From Cololabis saira (Eukaryota > Chordata > Actinopteri > Beloniformes > Belonidae), in the NCBI RefSeq assembly GCF_033807715.1, contig NC_084596.1, forward strand, positions 28,842,879 through 28,906,878: a stretch of 64,000 nt of DNA. Direction: 5' to 3'. The notes beneath the pieces are model-generated. The model was not told the origin of the DNA. It ran no database searches and saw nothing but the letters and a program-made list of their open reading frames with translations. How positions within the stretch are numbered: position 1 is the first letter of the stretch; every line of letters starts with the position of its first letter. Positions 36,394 to 49,016 of the stretch are shown one piece after another. The position numbers were made by a program, and so were the translations under genes.

Positions 36394-38499
36394 GTGTTCA
36401 GCACAGTCCCGCTGGCTTCGTAGACTGGTAGCTTCAATTGTGTAGGCGAATTAATCTTTCCTTTGTTTGCCCTATTAGTGCTCTGCATCTCCGTGTCCAC
36501 TCAACCGCCGTGTTGTAACGTTTTGTAGAAAATAAGAGTAATTTTTTGCAGAAATTAAAGAAGTTACAGCAGAGCAATGTGAAGCGTGTCCTCTCAGGTG
36601 GTCGCCATAACCCGACATCTGTTTTTTGTCAGGGTCAGAACAGCTGACCACAGTTGGGCTGTCACAAACTAAAGTGATGAGTATGTGATAACGCCTACAG
36701 AGCAAATGCATATAAAGACACCGTTTCTTACAGGTTCTGCAGTAATGGATCCTAAATGAAGAAAAGGAAACTCTTGGGTGATGGATAAAACTTGCTGTAG
36801 GAAAGCCCCATTGATTAAAGTGTTTAAAGGTAAACTGTTTTTGCATGGCATGCTTTAGTCAACACCAGAACCAGCATTGATCGGCATCTGCTCACTGCTT
36901 TACTCTGCATACCATGTGGCTAGTCATGATTCAGTGTCCTGTCCAAGGATACGTGTCATCACATTTAAGAGCTAAGGATTTTCTGGGATCTCTATCCACT
37001 GATCCTCAAACGTACCACATTACTGAGAGCTCGCTTTTCAATCTATGGGTGAAATAAGGTCAGGACTTGACGTATGCGTATGAAGCGGTAGAACTATTTC
37101 AATTATACCAAAGTGATGCAACATTACAGCTATGAGAAGGAAAACCACTTGGCAAATGATGTAAAACGTCACCCGTAAAAAAGGACAAAGAGATGGTATC
37201 AGAGGATAAAAACAAGGAAACACTTGGAAAATAGCCACTGAGGACCAGTGACAGCGTCACTACAATCAAGAATATATGCAAAATTGGAAGAACCGGGGGG
37301 ATATGAGACACGTCACAGGGACACTGGCAGCAGACCCAGAGGAAGCAGCAAACTGGAAACATGAAAGAGCTATACAACAGCACCAGGATGCTAGCAGGAA
37401 ATAATGGTTGATTGGTGAGGCTGGTCGGGGATAAGCGAGGACAGATCATTACATAGATTGAGTTTCAAATGCAGGACACTGATTATTATAATTCTAATAT
37501 AATCTGTCATTAAAAATAATTTGAGCCTTTTCAGTAGCTTTTAAGTAAACCAGAAATAGCTAAATAAAACCAGCATGCAGGGACACGTGTCCCTCCCCTG
37601 GGTTTGTTACCTTGTTTGACCTAACAAACAAAACCATGCCTGTTTGTTGACTCTGTGTGGGATAAGGTTTAAGAAGTATATTTTTAGCATTATAATACAT
37701 TATAAAAGAGGCTGCTTAGATTTAGAGTTAAGAGTCAAAGGTGTATTGTTCGCTTTGAGGTGAAGTGGCCTTCACCTCAAAGCAACCCTGACAACTCTGC
37801 TGTTGTGCATATTTGACCACAGATGCCTTTGTAATGACCAGTTGCAACTACTGATTTCTTGCCTGGCGACAGATCCCAGTGTGTGGAAAATGCACATAAA
37901 GCAAAAAGTGGAAGATGCTACAAAAAAATGAATGTACCGTAAATTAATGGAAGATAGAAACCCTCAAGGCGCCAGTAGTAGTTTTTATATCAATAAAGTT
38001 GACCCATATTCAGTTTGAAATGCTTTTAAAAAAGTACTTTCTATTAAAACTAATCTGAACTGGAAATCTCAACCGAGCACGCACACTTACCAGACAAAAG
38101 AAAGCAGTCTTGCAGGAAGGATGAAATGGATAGGGGAACTCAAAAATATCTGCCAGGAAACAAATTATACTCCTTATGTTTGGACAGGCCTGTGGTTTAC
38201 CCTTTGGACGCTATAATACTCTGATTCATTCATTGTTAAATCATGTACAATGGCTATGATCCTGACTTGTTCAGGGTGTACCCCCACCTTTGCCCTTTGG
38301 CAGCAGACGCCCCTTGACCATGAAGCGGATGGATTTGAACGGATGAATGGAGCGATAGATAGCTGTGACGACCAATGATGTTTAATAGGTAGTAGATGTT
38401 GAATGCCACTGAAGCTAACCAAATATTCACCATAGTCTAATTTAAACAAACTTAAACTAGATATTTAAGTAAATTAAGTATTTTTGAGTAGTATGCAAA
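36394..38499. other. intergenic DNA with one short hairpin
   Basis: It contains the probable 5' UTR of the L1 copy next to 36393 and a perfect 14-bp hairpin at 37752-37783. Nothing else was recognised. Confidence 0.45.
37752..37783. repeat. perfect 14-bp inverted repeat (hairpin)
   Basis: gctttgaggtgaag and its exact complement are separated by four bases. Confidence 0.85.
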
Positions 38500-38502
38500 T
38501 TA

Positions 38503-38899
38503 TGCTGCGTTCCATTTACCTCGGAAGTCGGAAGTCGGAACTGGGAATGACGTCACAGCCGAGTTATCAGCGTTCCAGTTACAAAGTAGGTAAACAAGTT
38601 TGTAGTTCACATATACCACATGAAAAATGTAAATTACACTATAGCAGCATATATATGCCGAACAATACTTGTATACGACTGATTTAGTGTGACCAAAACT
38701 AGAATGAAGTGCTACGAATTTTTACGGAGCTCTCTTCTACTGTTTACAACCGGGGCAGCCATCTTGGAATGTGAACTCGGGGGTGGTGAAGACTCTCCCA
38801 CTTTCCCAGTGGGAAATCCCACTTCGAGGGGCGTTCCAGTTGAAAATTCCGACTGGGAACTGGGAAATCCCCACTTCCAAGGACAAACGGAACGCGGCA
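38503..38899. mobile_element. MITE with TTA target duplication, PIF/Harbinger-like
   Basis: TTA at 38500-38502 and 38900-38902 flanks inverted ends tgctgcgttccatttacc and, in reverse, tgccgcgttccgtttgtcc. Subterminal sequence repeats gaagtcgg/gggaaatcccactt-type motifs. 397 bp, no transposase. Confidence 0.82.
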
Positions 38900-38902
38900 T
38901 TA

Positions 38903-41900
38903 GCGTGCATTCCATGAAAGTATAAAATCTGTCTTTGTCCACTTGATTTGCGTGTACTTCTGCATACCAATATGCAGCCAATTTTGCCCGCAAGACGATG
39001 AGAGAAAACCCCGCTCTCCCTTCTCATGCCCTCAAACTTCTCCAGGAGATCCTGTCTCCTTGACAGTCACTGGTGAAAGACATCAATGTAAAAGAATGAA
39101 TGAGAATTATGTCGTTTTGGAGAGTGTTCCTGACTGTCCACCCGTTTCTTGATAAGTGTCAACATTTCTTGAAAGATTTGCTTGGTGAGGAAGAGAATTA
39201 CACTGAGGATTCAAGTTCATCAGAGTTGCCTTGTTGTAGTTGCCCTTGAGCCATAGGAGGAAAGCACTCAGCGGATCTGCATTAACAAGCATCTGACGTG
39301 TTCAGATAGCTTTAAACAAGGCACCACATCCCTGCCAGCTCCTTGCCTGACGTAAGTGCCAAGAATATCTCCTATATAGGGATTAATAAAATATCACAAT
39401 AACTGGAGCATCTAGAGATTAACTGATCTGAACATCAACATCCACATCAAACCCCATAGAACCACTGCCACAGTTTTGGAGAGAATCCAAGCTTTTATCA
39501 AAACCTGCCTCAAGAGGATTCTCTTCAATTCATCAGCTACAAAGAACTCTGGCGGTGGGTAAAATTGCTGATGTAAAGAACAAAATACGACAAAGAGACA
39601 TGAGAGACATCAGTGAGCCAAACATTGAAGTGCATGGTGCCCAGTATAGTATCTGGGGATGAACAGAAACACCAGGCCAGGACGGGGATTCAAAGAGAGA
39701 TCTCTTTGATGGGTTAAGGGAAGAAAATCTGAGTTATTCAAAATAACTCATTGTATTTTTTTAACAGCTATGTTCAATGGAAGTTACATAGCCATATTTT
39801 TTTGTCTCTATGCAAAAATTAAAAACAGTGTCGTCATGTTGGCAAAAGACATTCTGCCAATACTTTTTGTCTCACATTTTAGATGTGTTAGTAGCAACCT
39901 ACCATGCTTAATGGATAGAATATAGAGTGAAGGAAGTTACACTGCCACTTGCTGGTGTATTGCAAAATATGTTTACTTGCAATGTCATCTGAGCAGAGGT
40001 AGAAGAGTTTAGTCTGGGTTACTCCAACATGAAAAATAGTGTGATATAGAGAAAATTGTAAAAAATTCCCATAAAAAATTAATTTAAAATAAAAAAATTG
40101 AAATATATTCACAGTATATTGTTTCCTCTTAATAAGGGAATACATGTAAAAACTGCCCATAACATAGAAACGCTTGTTGTGAGTTGTACACTCCCTCCAA
40201 ACCCAGAGACAGAGAATATACATAACATGGCAAGTATTTCCTAAATACCTTACTGACAGCATTAAATCTTACACACCATTGTGTGCTCAGCTGTGGAAAT
40301 TGGTGTGGGCTGATAAACAGTGGGTGGTTTAGGAACTCAAGCAGGAGTTCATGGGCGTCAAAAGGGCAGGTATTGGCTCCAGGGGCACAGGATCTTCTCA
40401 CACAGTTCTGCTCCCCAGGGTGCAAAAATGACTATCCTGTCTCCTATTCTGTAGTAGCGATGGCTTTATCAAGGGAAGGAAACAATCTGGGAGCTGCTTC
40501 CCTGTATTGTGTCTTATTGTTTCCCAAAGTAAGGGGTCGGGGGCGAGGCTTCATTAGTCAGCAGAGAAAGATAACGTTGTAGAAGTGGCTCAAGGTATGT
40601 TTGTTTATGCTTTTGAGGAAATTCAGACAGAATGGAATTAGGAACCATAAAACAGATGGAAATGTAACTGCTATTTAAAAGCTTGAAAAAAGTTAAATAA
40701 ATATCCTTTAATCCTTTAATCATTTTTAAATGCTTCCTAAAACAAACCGTCCACATGTGATGCTGTCAGAAATCCTTGTGAGCTTTAATTGCAAGCAGTT
40801 TTCTCTCTTCCTGAAATCCGTTTAACAAGGGAGTTGTGTAGCTGCATAACAAGAGGCACATCCATTCACCTCCACAGGGAAACACAGTGCCAAACCCCCT
40901 CCCGCGCCAGACTGGTAGAAAAACAGAGGATGTCCTTTACCATTTATTGGACGGATAGCAGTACTGTATTATCACACGTCTGACGCTTTTAGCATTACTA
41001 ATCTCTACCAGAGGCGAGGCTTCTGTCCTTCATCTATTGCAAGCAAGTACAAAATGGATGAGTCAGTGTACAAACATACCTGAATTATATGTTATATTTT
41101 GGATTTTAAGCATTTTGATGTTCTATTGAAAGTGGCGGGATATTTCATTGTTAAATAATAGTTTGTTGACAACTTTCTATAATGTCCATCAATCAAAGTA
41201 TAACTCTAACACTACACAACCCCTGCAACTGCAAATCTTTTGACTTTTTTTTTTACATTTAATTCATTCGATCTTCCTAGTCTTTCTCTCAGGAACAAAT
41301 ATCCCCACTGGTTTGTATTATTTCTCCATGCTGCCTGAAAGTGATTTTCTCATCCTCATAACAGGAGTCAGTCTGGAGAGCCTTCAGTGATACTCTGTGT
41401 TCATCATCTTCCCTCCTTATTTCACCATTCTATCTTTTTCTAAAGTGAAAGTGACATGTGATGTGATGTCATGAAGGCAATTCATGGCGATTCAGCTAGT
41501 CTGTCAAGGTAAGAAAATTTGGGCATAACATCTATTTTTCCAGTGAATACTAGCATGTCTTCCAGTTTTTACATTACATTTAGCAGACACATTTGTCCAA
41601 AGGGACTTACAACAGAGGAATGCATTCAAGCCATGTTTACATGCAGCAACAGAAAGTCAAATTTTTGCTGTAATCCGACCGATATCGACTTTTTAAAAGC
41701 CATGTATACACCTTAGCCAGGCTGTAGTCGAACAAAACTGAAGCTCTTGAGATCGAGCTTTAAGTGCCAGATAATGCGGTCTTAATCTGAGTTATTTTTG
41801 GATGTATACGCAACCCACGCTTAACTCAGTTACTGACTGCCCCGGGACTCCCCCTTCTGGAAGTGACGAGCCGGGTGAGCGGGAATAATAACAGTCACGG

Positions 41901-43139
41901 TATCACAACAACAGAGTAACAGACGAAAAAGAGGAAGACTTTGCGTGCATCTTACCTGCAACATGATCAACCAAAATTTACAGAGCTGTTGCCTCGTTAG
42001 CGTCCATATTTTTGCATGTTTTTGTCCTCATTCACGCATGTTTACTTGTACCAGAAGAAGGCCAACGAGAATGCCACCTGACTCAATAATCGATTGTCTT
42101 CTTGTGCATTTCTCGAAACTCCAATTTAATCCTTAGCTAGATTGTTGCCCATAGCTTGATTTAGATGTACGTAACTGTAGGCACGTAACTGTAACATAGT
42201 AGATTGCAAAGTAGGTGGAGATAAGACAGTGTTTAAGTAAGTGCAGCTAAGTGCCACTAAGACGACATTCAAGTGCAGCTTGGGAAGTTAAAGGGGGAGT
42301 GCTGTTCTTGTGGCCAACCATAGATTGTAAAAAACAATGGAAGAAGCATTAGGTCACATGACCTATTGGTTTCTAAAGCGAATTAGAAGCCCTTTTTTTT
42401 CTTTGTACGTGGTGCAACCATGTTGCTCAGGAAGCCAACGGGAACACATCCCTCATAGAAATCAATCAAAGTTAACTTTGGCTACCAGCTCTTTCAGCGG
42501 ATCCCCAACGACATACTGTATCTCCAGAGCTGCTGACAGACCTTTAGAGCAGAATATACTGTTAAAAATGTTGTGAAATAAACATTTTTTTGTCACATCT
42601 AGCCAATGCTGGGTTTGTACACATGGCCAGTTGCTTTCCTAAGCGCAGTATCATGACAATTACATGTGTCCATTGGCTGAGACGACAGTCAATCAATCAT
42701 AATAATAAGAAATAAATGCATTGTTTTATATAAATTCTCCTGGTGTGGAACAAAAAACTTTTACCTCCTCTCAGAGTTGTCATGGGTATGATACCAAATG
42801 ATTGAGACTAAATCGGTTCATTGAACCAGGCTGTGAATATGTTTATTTCTGCTCTAAAGTTGGACATTTAAATATGTGAGTCAGTGGAGATTGACTCACT
42901 TTTGCAGCCAGCCTCCTACAGCCAGTCCATGAACTGCAACAAATCTTAGTTCCGCATGAGACTCAATACAGAAGTAAGAGGATTGGCGCTTGGTGGGCAC
43001 TGGTTACTTCTTCCACCATTAATTAAGGAACGAGGGCAAAGCTAGTCAGTGTTGTGAAGAGCACAGTGCTCATGAATATGGTGTAAGCCTTTATAATTAA
43101 GTTCATATATGCAGACCCAAGATCACCTTGAAGGCAATT
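38903..43139. other. mostly unassigned intergenic DNA with repeat fragments
   Basis: At about 41567-41605 there is a fragment of a widespread fish repeat (acatttagcagacacatttg, then aaagggacttacaa). From about 41630 to 41830 there is a decayed transposon-like stretch (catgtttacatgcagcaac, gtaatccgaccgatatcg). No gene was recognised. Confidence 0.4.
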
Positions 43140-43620
43140 TACAGAGATTTATGTGTTTATTTGAGCAGCCACGGCTAGCCAGAGAAGCTCAATTAACAGA
43201 GGTGTTACGTGTACCCATCTCGGTTTATTTAAGACCAGACAAGCTGCTGCATTCTGGATCTTTTGTAGTGGTTGATTGCACAAGCTGGAAGGCCAGCCAG
43301 GAGAGCATTGCAGTAGAGGCGGGATATAACCATGGCCTGTACCAGAATTTGAATTGGATATTGAGGCAAACACAGTCTTATTCTTTCTATGCTGTAGAGA
43401 GCAAGTTTGCAGTTTGCAACACATTTGGAATAATGCTCTGAATTAGCCGTGCTTTGTGAGATAAAGATGGGGAATAATAACACAAACGTTGCTTAGAAAA
43501 GAAGATAACTTGAATCTTGTAGTTTGACCTTAAGCCATAATAATGTGAGATTTGTTGAATGATGAGATGCTTGATTAAACACCTGTACACATATACACGG
43601 TTGGAAGAGGGCAATATCAC
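43140..43620 (-). pseudogene. LINE reverse transcriptase C-terminal fragment, decayed
   Basis: Minus-strand frames read VANCKLALYSIERIR, then LVQAMVISRLYCNALLAGLPACAI. After a frameshift they continue KIQNAAACLVLNKPRW and HVTPLLIELLWLAVAAQI. These are the ISRLDYCNALLAGLP / IQNAAARLV / HWLPVAARI landmarks of the thumb region of L2/CR1-group LINE proteins. Stops and a frameshift near 43265 show that it is dead. No 3' UTR was identified. Confidence 0.82.
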
Positions 43621-43621
43621 T

Positions 43622-44272
43622 AACCGGCCACATTATGAGGTACACATTGCTACAACTGAGTTGGACCCCCTTTTACTTTGATAACTGTCTTATTTCTTTG
43701 TGGCACATATTCAACATGGTGATGGAAACATTCTTCAAAGACTACCCTATTGGCATGACGACATCACACAGTTGCTGCAGATTTGTAATCCATGATGGGT
43801 ATCTCCTGTTCCACTACGTCCCAAAGGTGCTCTATTGGATTGAGATCTGGTGACTATGGAGACTACCGGAGTACAATCAACTTATTGTCAAGTTCAAGAA
43901 ACCAGTTTGAGAGGATTTGAGCTTTGTGACAAGGTGCTTTGCCCTTCTGGAAGAAGCCACGAGAAGATGGGTAGACTGTGGTCATAAAGGATTGGACATG
44001 TTTAGCAACAATATTAAATTAGGATGTGGTATTTAAATGATGCTCAGTTTGTACTAAGGGGCCCAAAGTGTAAGGAAATATCCCTGATACCTTACATTAT
44101 CACCACCAGCCTGAACTGTGGATACAAGAGAGGATGGATTCATCCTGCATAGCTTGGTCACCTTGACTATGTCTACATGCCAATAATAATCTAGTTTTTG
44201 TCATGTGATTGATTGACTAACTATTTGTGTTAACAAGCAATTGAATAAGTGTACCTAATAAAGCGTATAAAT
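43622..44272. mobile_element. old TIR DNA transposon
   Basis: The ends ccggccacattatgaggtac (left) and, in reverse, cgctttattaggtacac (right) form an imperfect inverted repeat; the interior shows no intact frame. The class was not resolved from the flanks. Confidence 0.55.
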
Positions 44273-44491
44273 ATACACATGCACACAGTGTATAAGCTTT
44301 TCTGCATTCTATATCTGAAAATACCCAAGAACGTTAGCATGCCAATCGGCAGGTTGGTTATTAGATTCCTGGACTCTCAGTCCACATGGCCACATGACTC
44401 AGTGACATGACTTTGGGCAAGGCACTCACTCTTATCTTGCCTTGAGCGTAGGGCCCAAAGTGTAAGGAAATATCCCTGATACCTTACATTA
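44059..44491 (+). repeat. 41-bp exact duplication, copies 392 bp apart
   Basis: The 41 bp from gggcccaaagtgtaaggaaa to ataccttacatta at 44059-44099 recur exactly at 44451-44491. The first copy lies within the old transposon and the second within a SINE-like segment. Confidence 0.9.
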
Positions 44492-44662
44492 GAAAAAGCA
44501 CTTCCTAGACTCGACTAGACATGAAACTGTGTAGATCTTTATAATTCTGTATGATTATGTGTGTGAATGAATGTGGCTTGTAGTGTAAAAGTGATTTCAT
44601 TAGTCAACAATCAATATCCTTTTGGGAATTAATAAAGTATTTTTAATTTAATTTAATTTAAT
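44335..44662 (+). mobile_element. decayed SINE with LINE-type tail
   Basis: It contains the fish SINE body motif ctttgggcaaggcactcac and ends with gggaattaataaagtattt and (ATTTA)n, a tail shared with L2-group LINEs. It is interrupted by the second copy of the 41-bp duplication. Confidence 0.55.
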
Positions 44663-44992
44663 GAACAAGGCTAGAAAAATGCTGTACAAATTACCGTTTA
44701 TCAATATACGTGAACCAAAGCACGAGGCATGTTGTTTTTCTGAATCTATGAGGAATCGGTTAATAAGAAACGCTTCCTGTGTAATGTCATTTCTGTTCTC
44801 TTATGATGCAGCAGCTGATCCAGCCAATCCAACGCAGTAGTGCACGAGGGCCTTCCATGTGGGTTTAGAGATGTCAGACAAATTGTGTCCATATATCAAG
44901 GATGTTTTTTTCTTGTTTTTACTTTGTCGGCGAGCTGATCACCAACAAGACCACTACTGTTACAGTAAAAGCAGAATAGGAAATTATTTTTT

Positions 44993-45139
<147 letters not shown>

Positions 45140-47850
45140 TCCCTTCCCCCTAATATATAATTATAGATGCAGACTCTGTCTACTCACTGGCTTAATGAAG
45201 TTCAGTGGGTCAGATTTTCAAGCCATTACTTTGAATGTCACAGCATTCTAGGTAAAGCCACTCGGATATAACAACTCATTATAATTCTCATGTAGGATGG
45301 GATATGTACTGATTTTGAATTGCAGCAAATTGCAGTAAGGTTCAAAAACTGCTGTTGGCAGGGTGATAAAATCTGACCGTTGCACTTCACCTCTTAGACT
45401 GAGAGCAGGTCAGAAAACAAATATCACAAGGCATGCAAACCTCCTGGTATTTCAGAAGGTCAGCTCTACTGTTTTTTTTTTTCTATTAAAATCATCCTTG
45501 GATTGCTGGATCTTTTTCATATGCCACTACAATGCAATAGGATAAATGGGTCCTCCATCATTCTTAATGCAGCTTCCTACGAAACCCCCAAAGTGAGGAA
45601 TAAAGGCTATTGATGGCGCTTGGCTGTAAGGCCCCCTCATTGAAATGGGACCAAATGTGTGAGCTGAGGGCTGTTTCAGACCTATGCTAATGAGCCAAGG
45701 CTGCCAAGTGGGTGACTGTCTAAATCCAGTGGGTAAACATTTGTTTCTGAGCTCAGAGAAAAGACCTCTATACATTTTCAGTCCATAGCAACTGCAATTT
45801 CACACTTATTCAACCATGCAGCATAGCAGTACAGCTAAGATAGATGAAAAAAACAAATAAAAACAATGAAGAACAGTATTCTATACATATTGCCATGGGA
45901 TTTAAATATTTGATTTAGATATTTCAATGATGAGTGAAGAAATATCATGACAAAGGTGACTAATTATGAGTCTGAGCATGCTGACAGGCCCATTTATCCT
46001 GTTAACACTGAATACATTAGACGGCTTTGCTTCAAACAACTCCAATACCATCAATCCTCTGAAAAAAGAAAGAAATGGCTCAGTTGTTTTTTGTGAGGTC
46101 TCAGTTGTCTTACAAAATATCTGGAGATCAAGCTCAGTGTTAAAATGTCACAAAATGGCAATATCTAAAGTGTGAGGTCTGTTGTCATATTGTGCACACA
46201 TGATGGAGATGTGGCCAGCAATGAGGATGAAACATAGGTTTTGTGCACAATAGGTAGTAACATAGCAGATGTTTTCTGCAAATCGTGGCTTATTGGGCAG
46301 AAGGCCAGTCATTGTAAAAACCTTTTGCCAAGTTCAAAACATGCCGTCAAGACTAGACTGGTTGACTTGTTTTCTTTTGGCAAGTCCGATATGTGCGTTG
46401 CATCCTGTCTCAGTGGGTAGATAATGTGTTTTTTGAGCCATTGCTTGAAAAAAAGTGCTAATTTTTCCAATGATATTGTTGTGCAAGAATACCATTGGAA
46501 AAACTTTAATTTATATTGTGCACACAAAGAAAATGGCATTTAACAAAATCTCACAAACTTTGGACCTTATGGAACATATTTGATTTTTTTTATTTTTTAT
46601 TATTATATTTTTTATTATCATTTTTTATATTAGGGAGACAGATGAGACATTATCCTGGTACCTTACAAAACTCTATTGCACTGTTCTAAGTATAATAGAC
46701 CCATAACAATCCCTTAACATCAGATAGTACTGCCATTTTCACACAGAAGAGCTAATATGTGTCCAGGGTGCACCAGGCCTGAATATTCTGCAAACCGATC
46801 TCAAAACAGGACCAAATCAGTGTTTTTGACAGAAAATAATGCACTCACTGTGCTCTCTATGAACAAAATCTGATTAGGCAATTATGGAGTGAACTATTGG
46901 TGACCTTAAGTGACAGATGACGGATAGGGATGCCTCGAGCCTTTTATTAAAAATCACAGAAAGCTTGTTTTTTGAACTTTATTGGAAAATAAGACTCTTG
47001 AGATGTGAAATCTTTTATGCAAGGTACCTGCAAAGGTTACAAAACAATATCCACGCAATACAAATACAGCAATATATGCAGATAATTCAAATGAAATAAA
47101 AATAAAATGATTCACTAAAGAGCTATATCCAAAACTAAAGATATTTTCAATCATTCCAGGTTCATGCGGGAGCAGAATAATTCACCATATTGTAAGCATT
47201 CAGGTGGGTCTCCTATGGGTAATTTAAAATGTCCTTGAGTAACTGAGCCAAGCCAGCCTTCTAAGCTAGAGGTGAATCTGTGTTTTGCATGTTTAAACGT
47301 TATCTTTCCAAATGAGGTCAGGGTTTACAGACAAAACCAGAGAGTGATTTTACAGGAAGACAAAGCAGATTGTCCAACCAGACAAACATGGGGCATCGTA
47401 GAGAAGGGAATTTCATTTTTGTGACTGACTTGAGTGGGCAGTGTGTACACATTGGCAGGATGACTGTGTGTACTGCACTGACCTTATCCAGCACACACTT
47501 CAAAATATTTTTTTATTTTTTCCTTTCTTATCAGAGTACACTTGAATTAAGTACTTTAAATGTCTGTGCAGAGTTGCTGTCTGCCAAGAGAGAATCCACA
47601 CCCCTTTTTTTCTTTTCTGTGTGGAAATTTCAGAGCAGCCCAGATTTAGCTGTATTTTGTCGTGGAAATTTGGGGGAAGTAAAATGGGCGGACAGGAAAC
47701 ATAACTATCGACAGGACACTTGTACAAATATTAGGATAACATTTTGTTGAACTCAAAATAAGGAAAGTATGGGCTCCATGTTTTGTCAGCAAGTATCCTG
47801 CCAGGGAATAGTGGGATCTGGAGGAAACCAATAAATTTGAGTTAGCATTT
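45140..47850. other. AT-rich intergenic DNA
   Basis: A T/A low-complexity patch lies at 46570-46632. No gene or termini were recognised. Confidence 0.45.
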
Positions 47851-47859
47851 GGAAGCTGT

Positions 47860-48900
47860 TTGACTGGAGCTACCAATATGTTGTCCAGAGGACCAAATCA
47901 ACAATTTGATAATTTCTTAAAAAGAAAGATAGCCCTGGTAAGTTCAAAAACATCAAAACACCTGGAAGATGATGAAAAGGAATCGTTGCAGAATTCTTTC
48001 CACGGTTAAGGAAAACCCCTTCATCAACAGCCAAAAATACTCTGGAGGAGGTAGGCATATCATTATCAAATTAAAGACATGCCTTCATGAAGCAAATACC
48101 GAGTTTACAACAAGGGTGACGTTAAAGAGCAGAAGAGCAAGATTATTTGACAGAAAACATCTAAAAAAGCCCTCCATGTTCTGGGATCAGATTCTTTCAA
48201 CAGATGACACCAAGAAAAACTTTTATGAGAATGATTGAAAGAGAAAAACTTGGAAAAGGAAAGTGCATGATCAGAAGCATACTACATCATATGTCAAACA
48301 TGGTGGAGGGAGTGTTGTAATATGGGCATGTATGGCTGCCGGTGGATTGGGCTCACTGGTATGTATTGATGACTGATGACAGAAGCAACAAAAGGAATTC
48401 AGAGGTGTTCAGCATATAAACTCACATCTGCTCACATTTATCCAAATAATACATGAACTAGGACTTCACAGCACAGATGAATAATGACCCAAAACAACTC
48501 AAGACGTTTTGAAGGCAAAGGAAAGAGATAAGAAATATTTGTCAATGGCCAAATCAGTCACATCATCTCAGCCTAATGGAGTATGCTTTTCAGTTACTGA
48601 AGAAAAACCTGAAGGCAGAAAATCCCACCAACAACCCACAACAGAATGTGGCTGCAGTGGATTTCTGGAAAAGCATCTCCAGGTAAGAATCGGTAAGAGT
48701 TTGGTGATGACGTCCATGGACTCCAGACTTCAGGCAGTCATTGACTGCAAAGGATTTTTCTCTCAAGCATTAATAATAATGTTTATTTTTACAATTAGTT
48801 CACTTTGTCCAAATACAAAACTGAAAGCCTTGAAAGTGGATACCTTGCTTCAAATGGTTGTAGTTCATAAATGGTGAATGCCATATTTTTTTTTAAATGC
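47860..48900 (+). pseudogene. Tc1-like transposase, heavily decayed
   Basis: Across several frames the sequence reads KKPSMFWDQILSTDDTKKNF, close to the WTDET motif of the first catalytic aspartate. It then gives KHTTSYVKHGGGSVVIWACM, IDD, a MNNDPKQ segment (second aspartate block), WPNQ...LMEYAFQLLK (family SPDLNPIEH-like), a WKSIS segment and the C-terminal MDSRLQAVIDCKGF. This order is that of a Tc1-family DDE transposase. At least five frame changes and multiple stops are needed, so it is a fossil. A ttgtccaaatactcccag stretch at about 48999-49016 resembles a Tc1 terminal repeat. The matching left end was not found. Confidence 0.87.
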
Positions 48901-49016
48901 ATAAATTAAAGCGGAAGGTCCTCATTTTGATAACACCTTGATCATTTTTATTTCAAATCTATTTTTGATGATGTACAAAGGCAAAATCATCAAATCCCTG
49001 TTGTCCAAATACTCCC

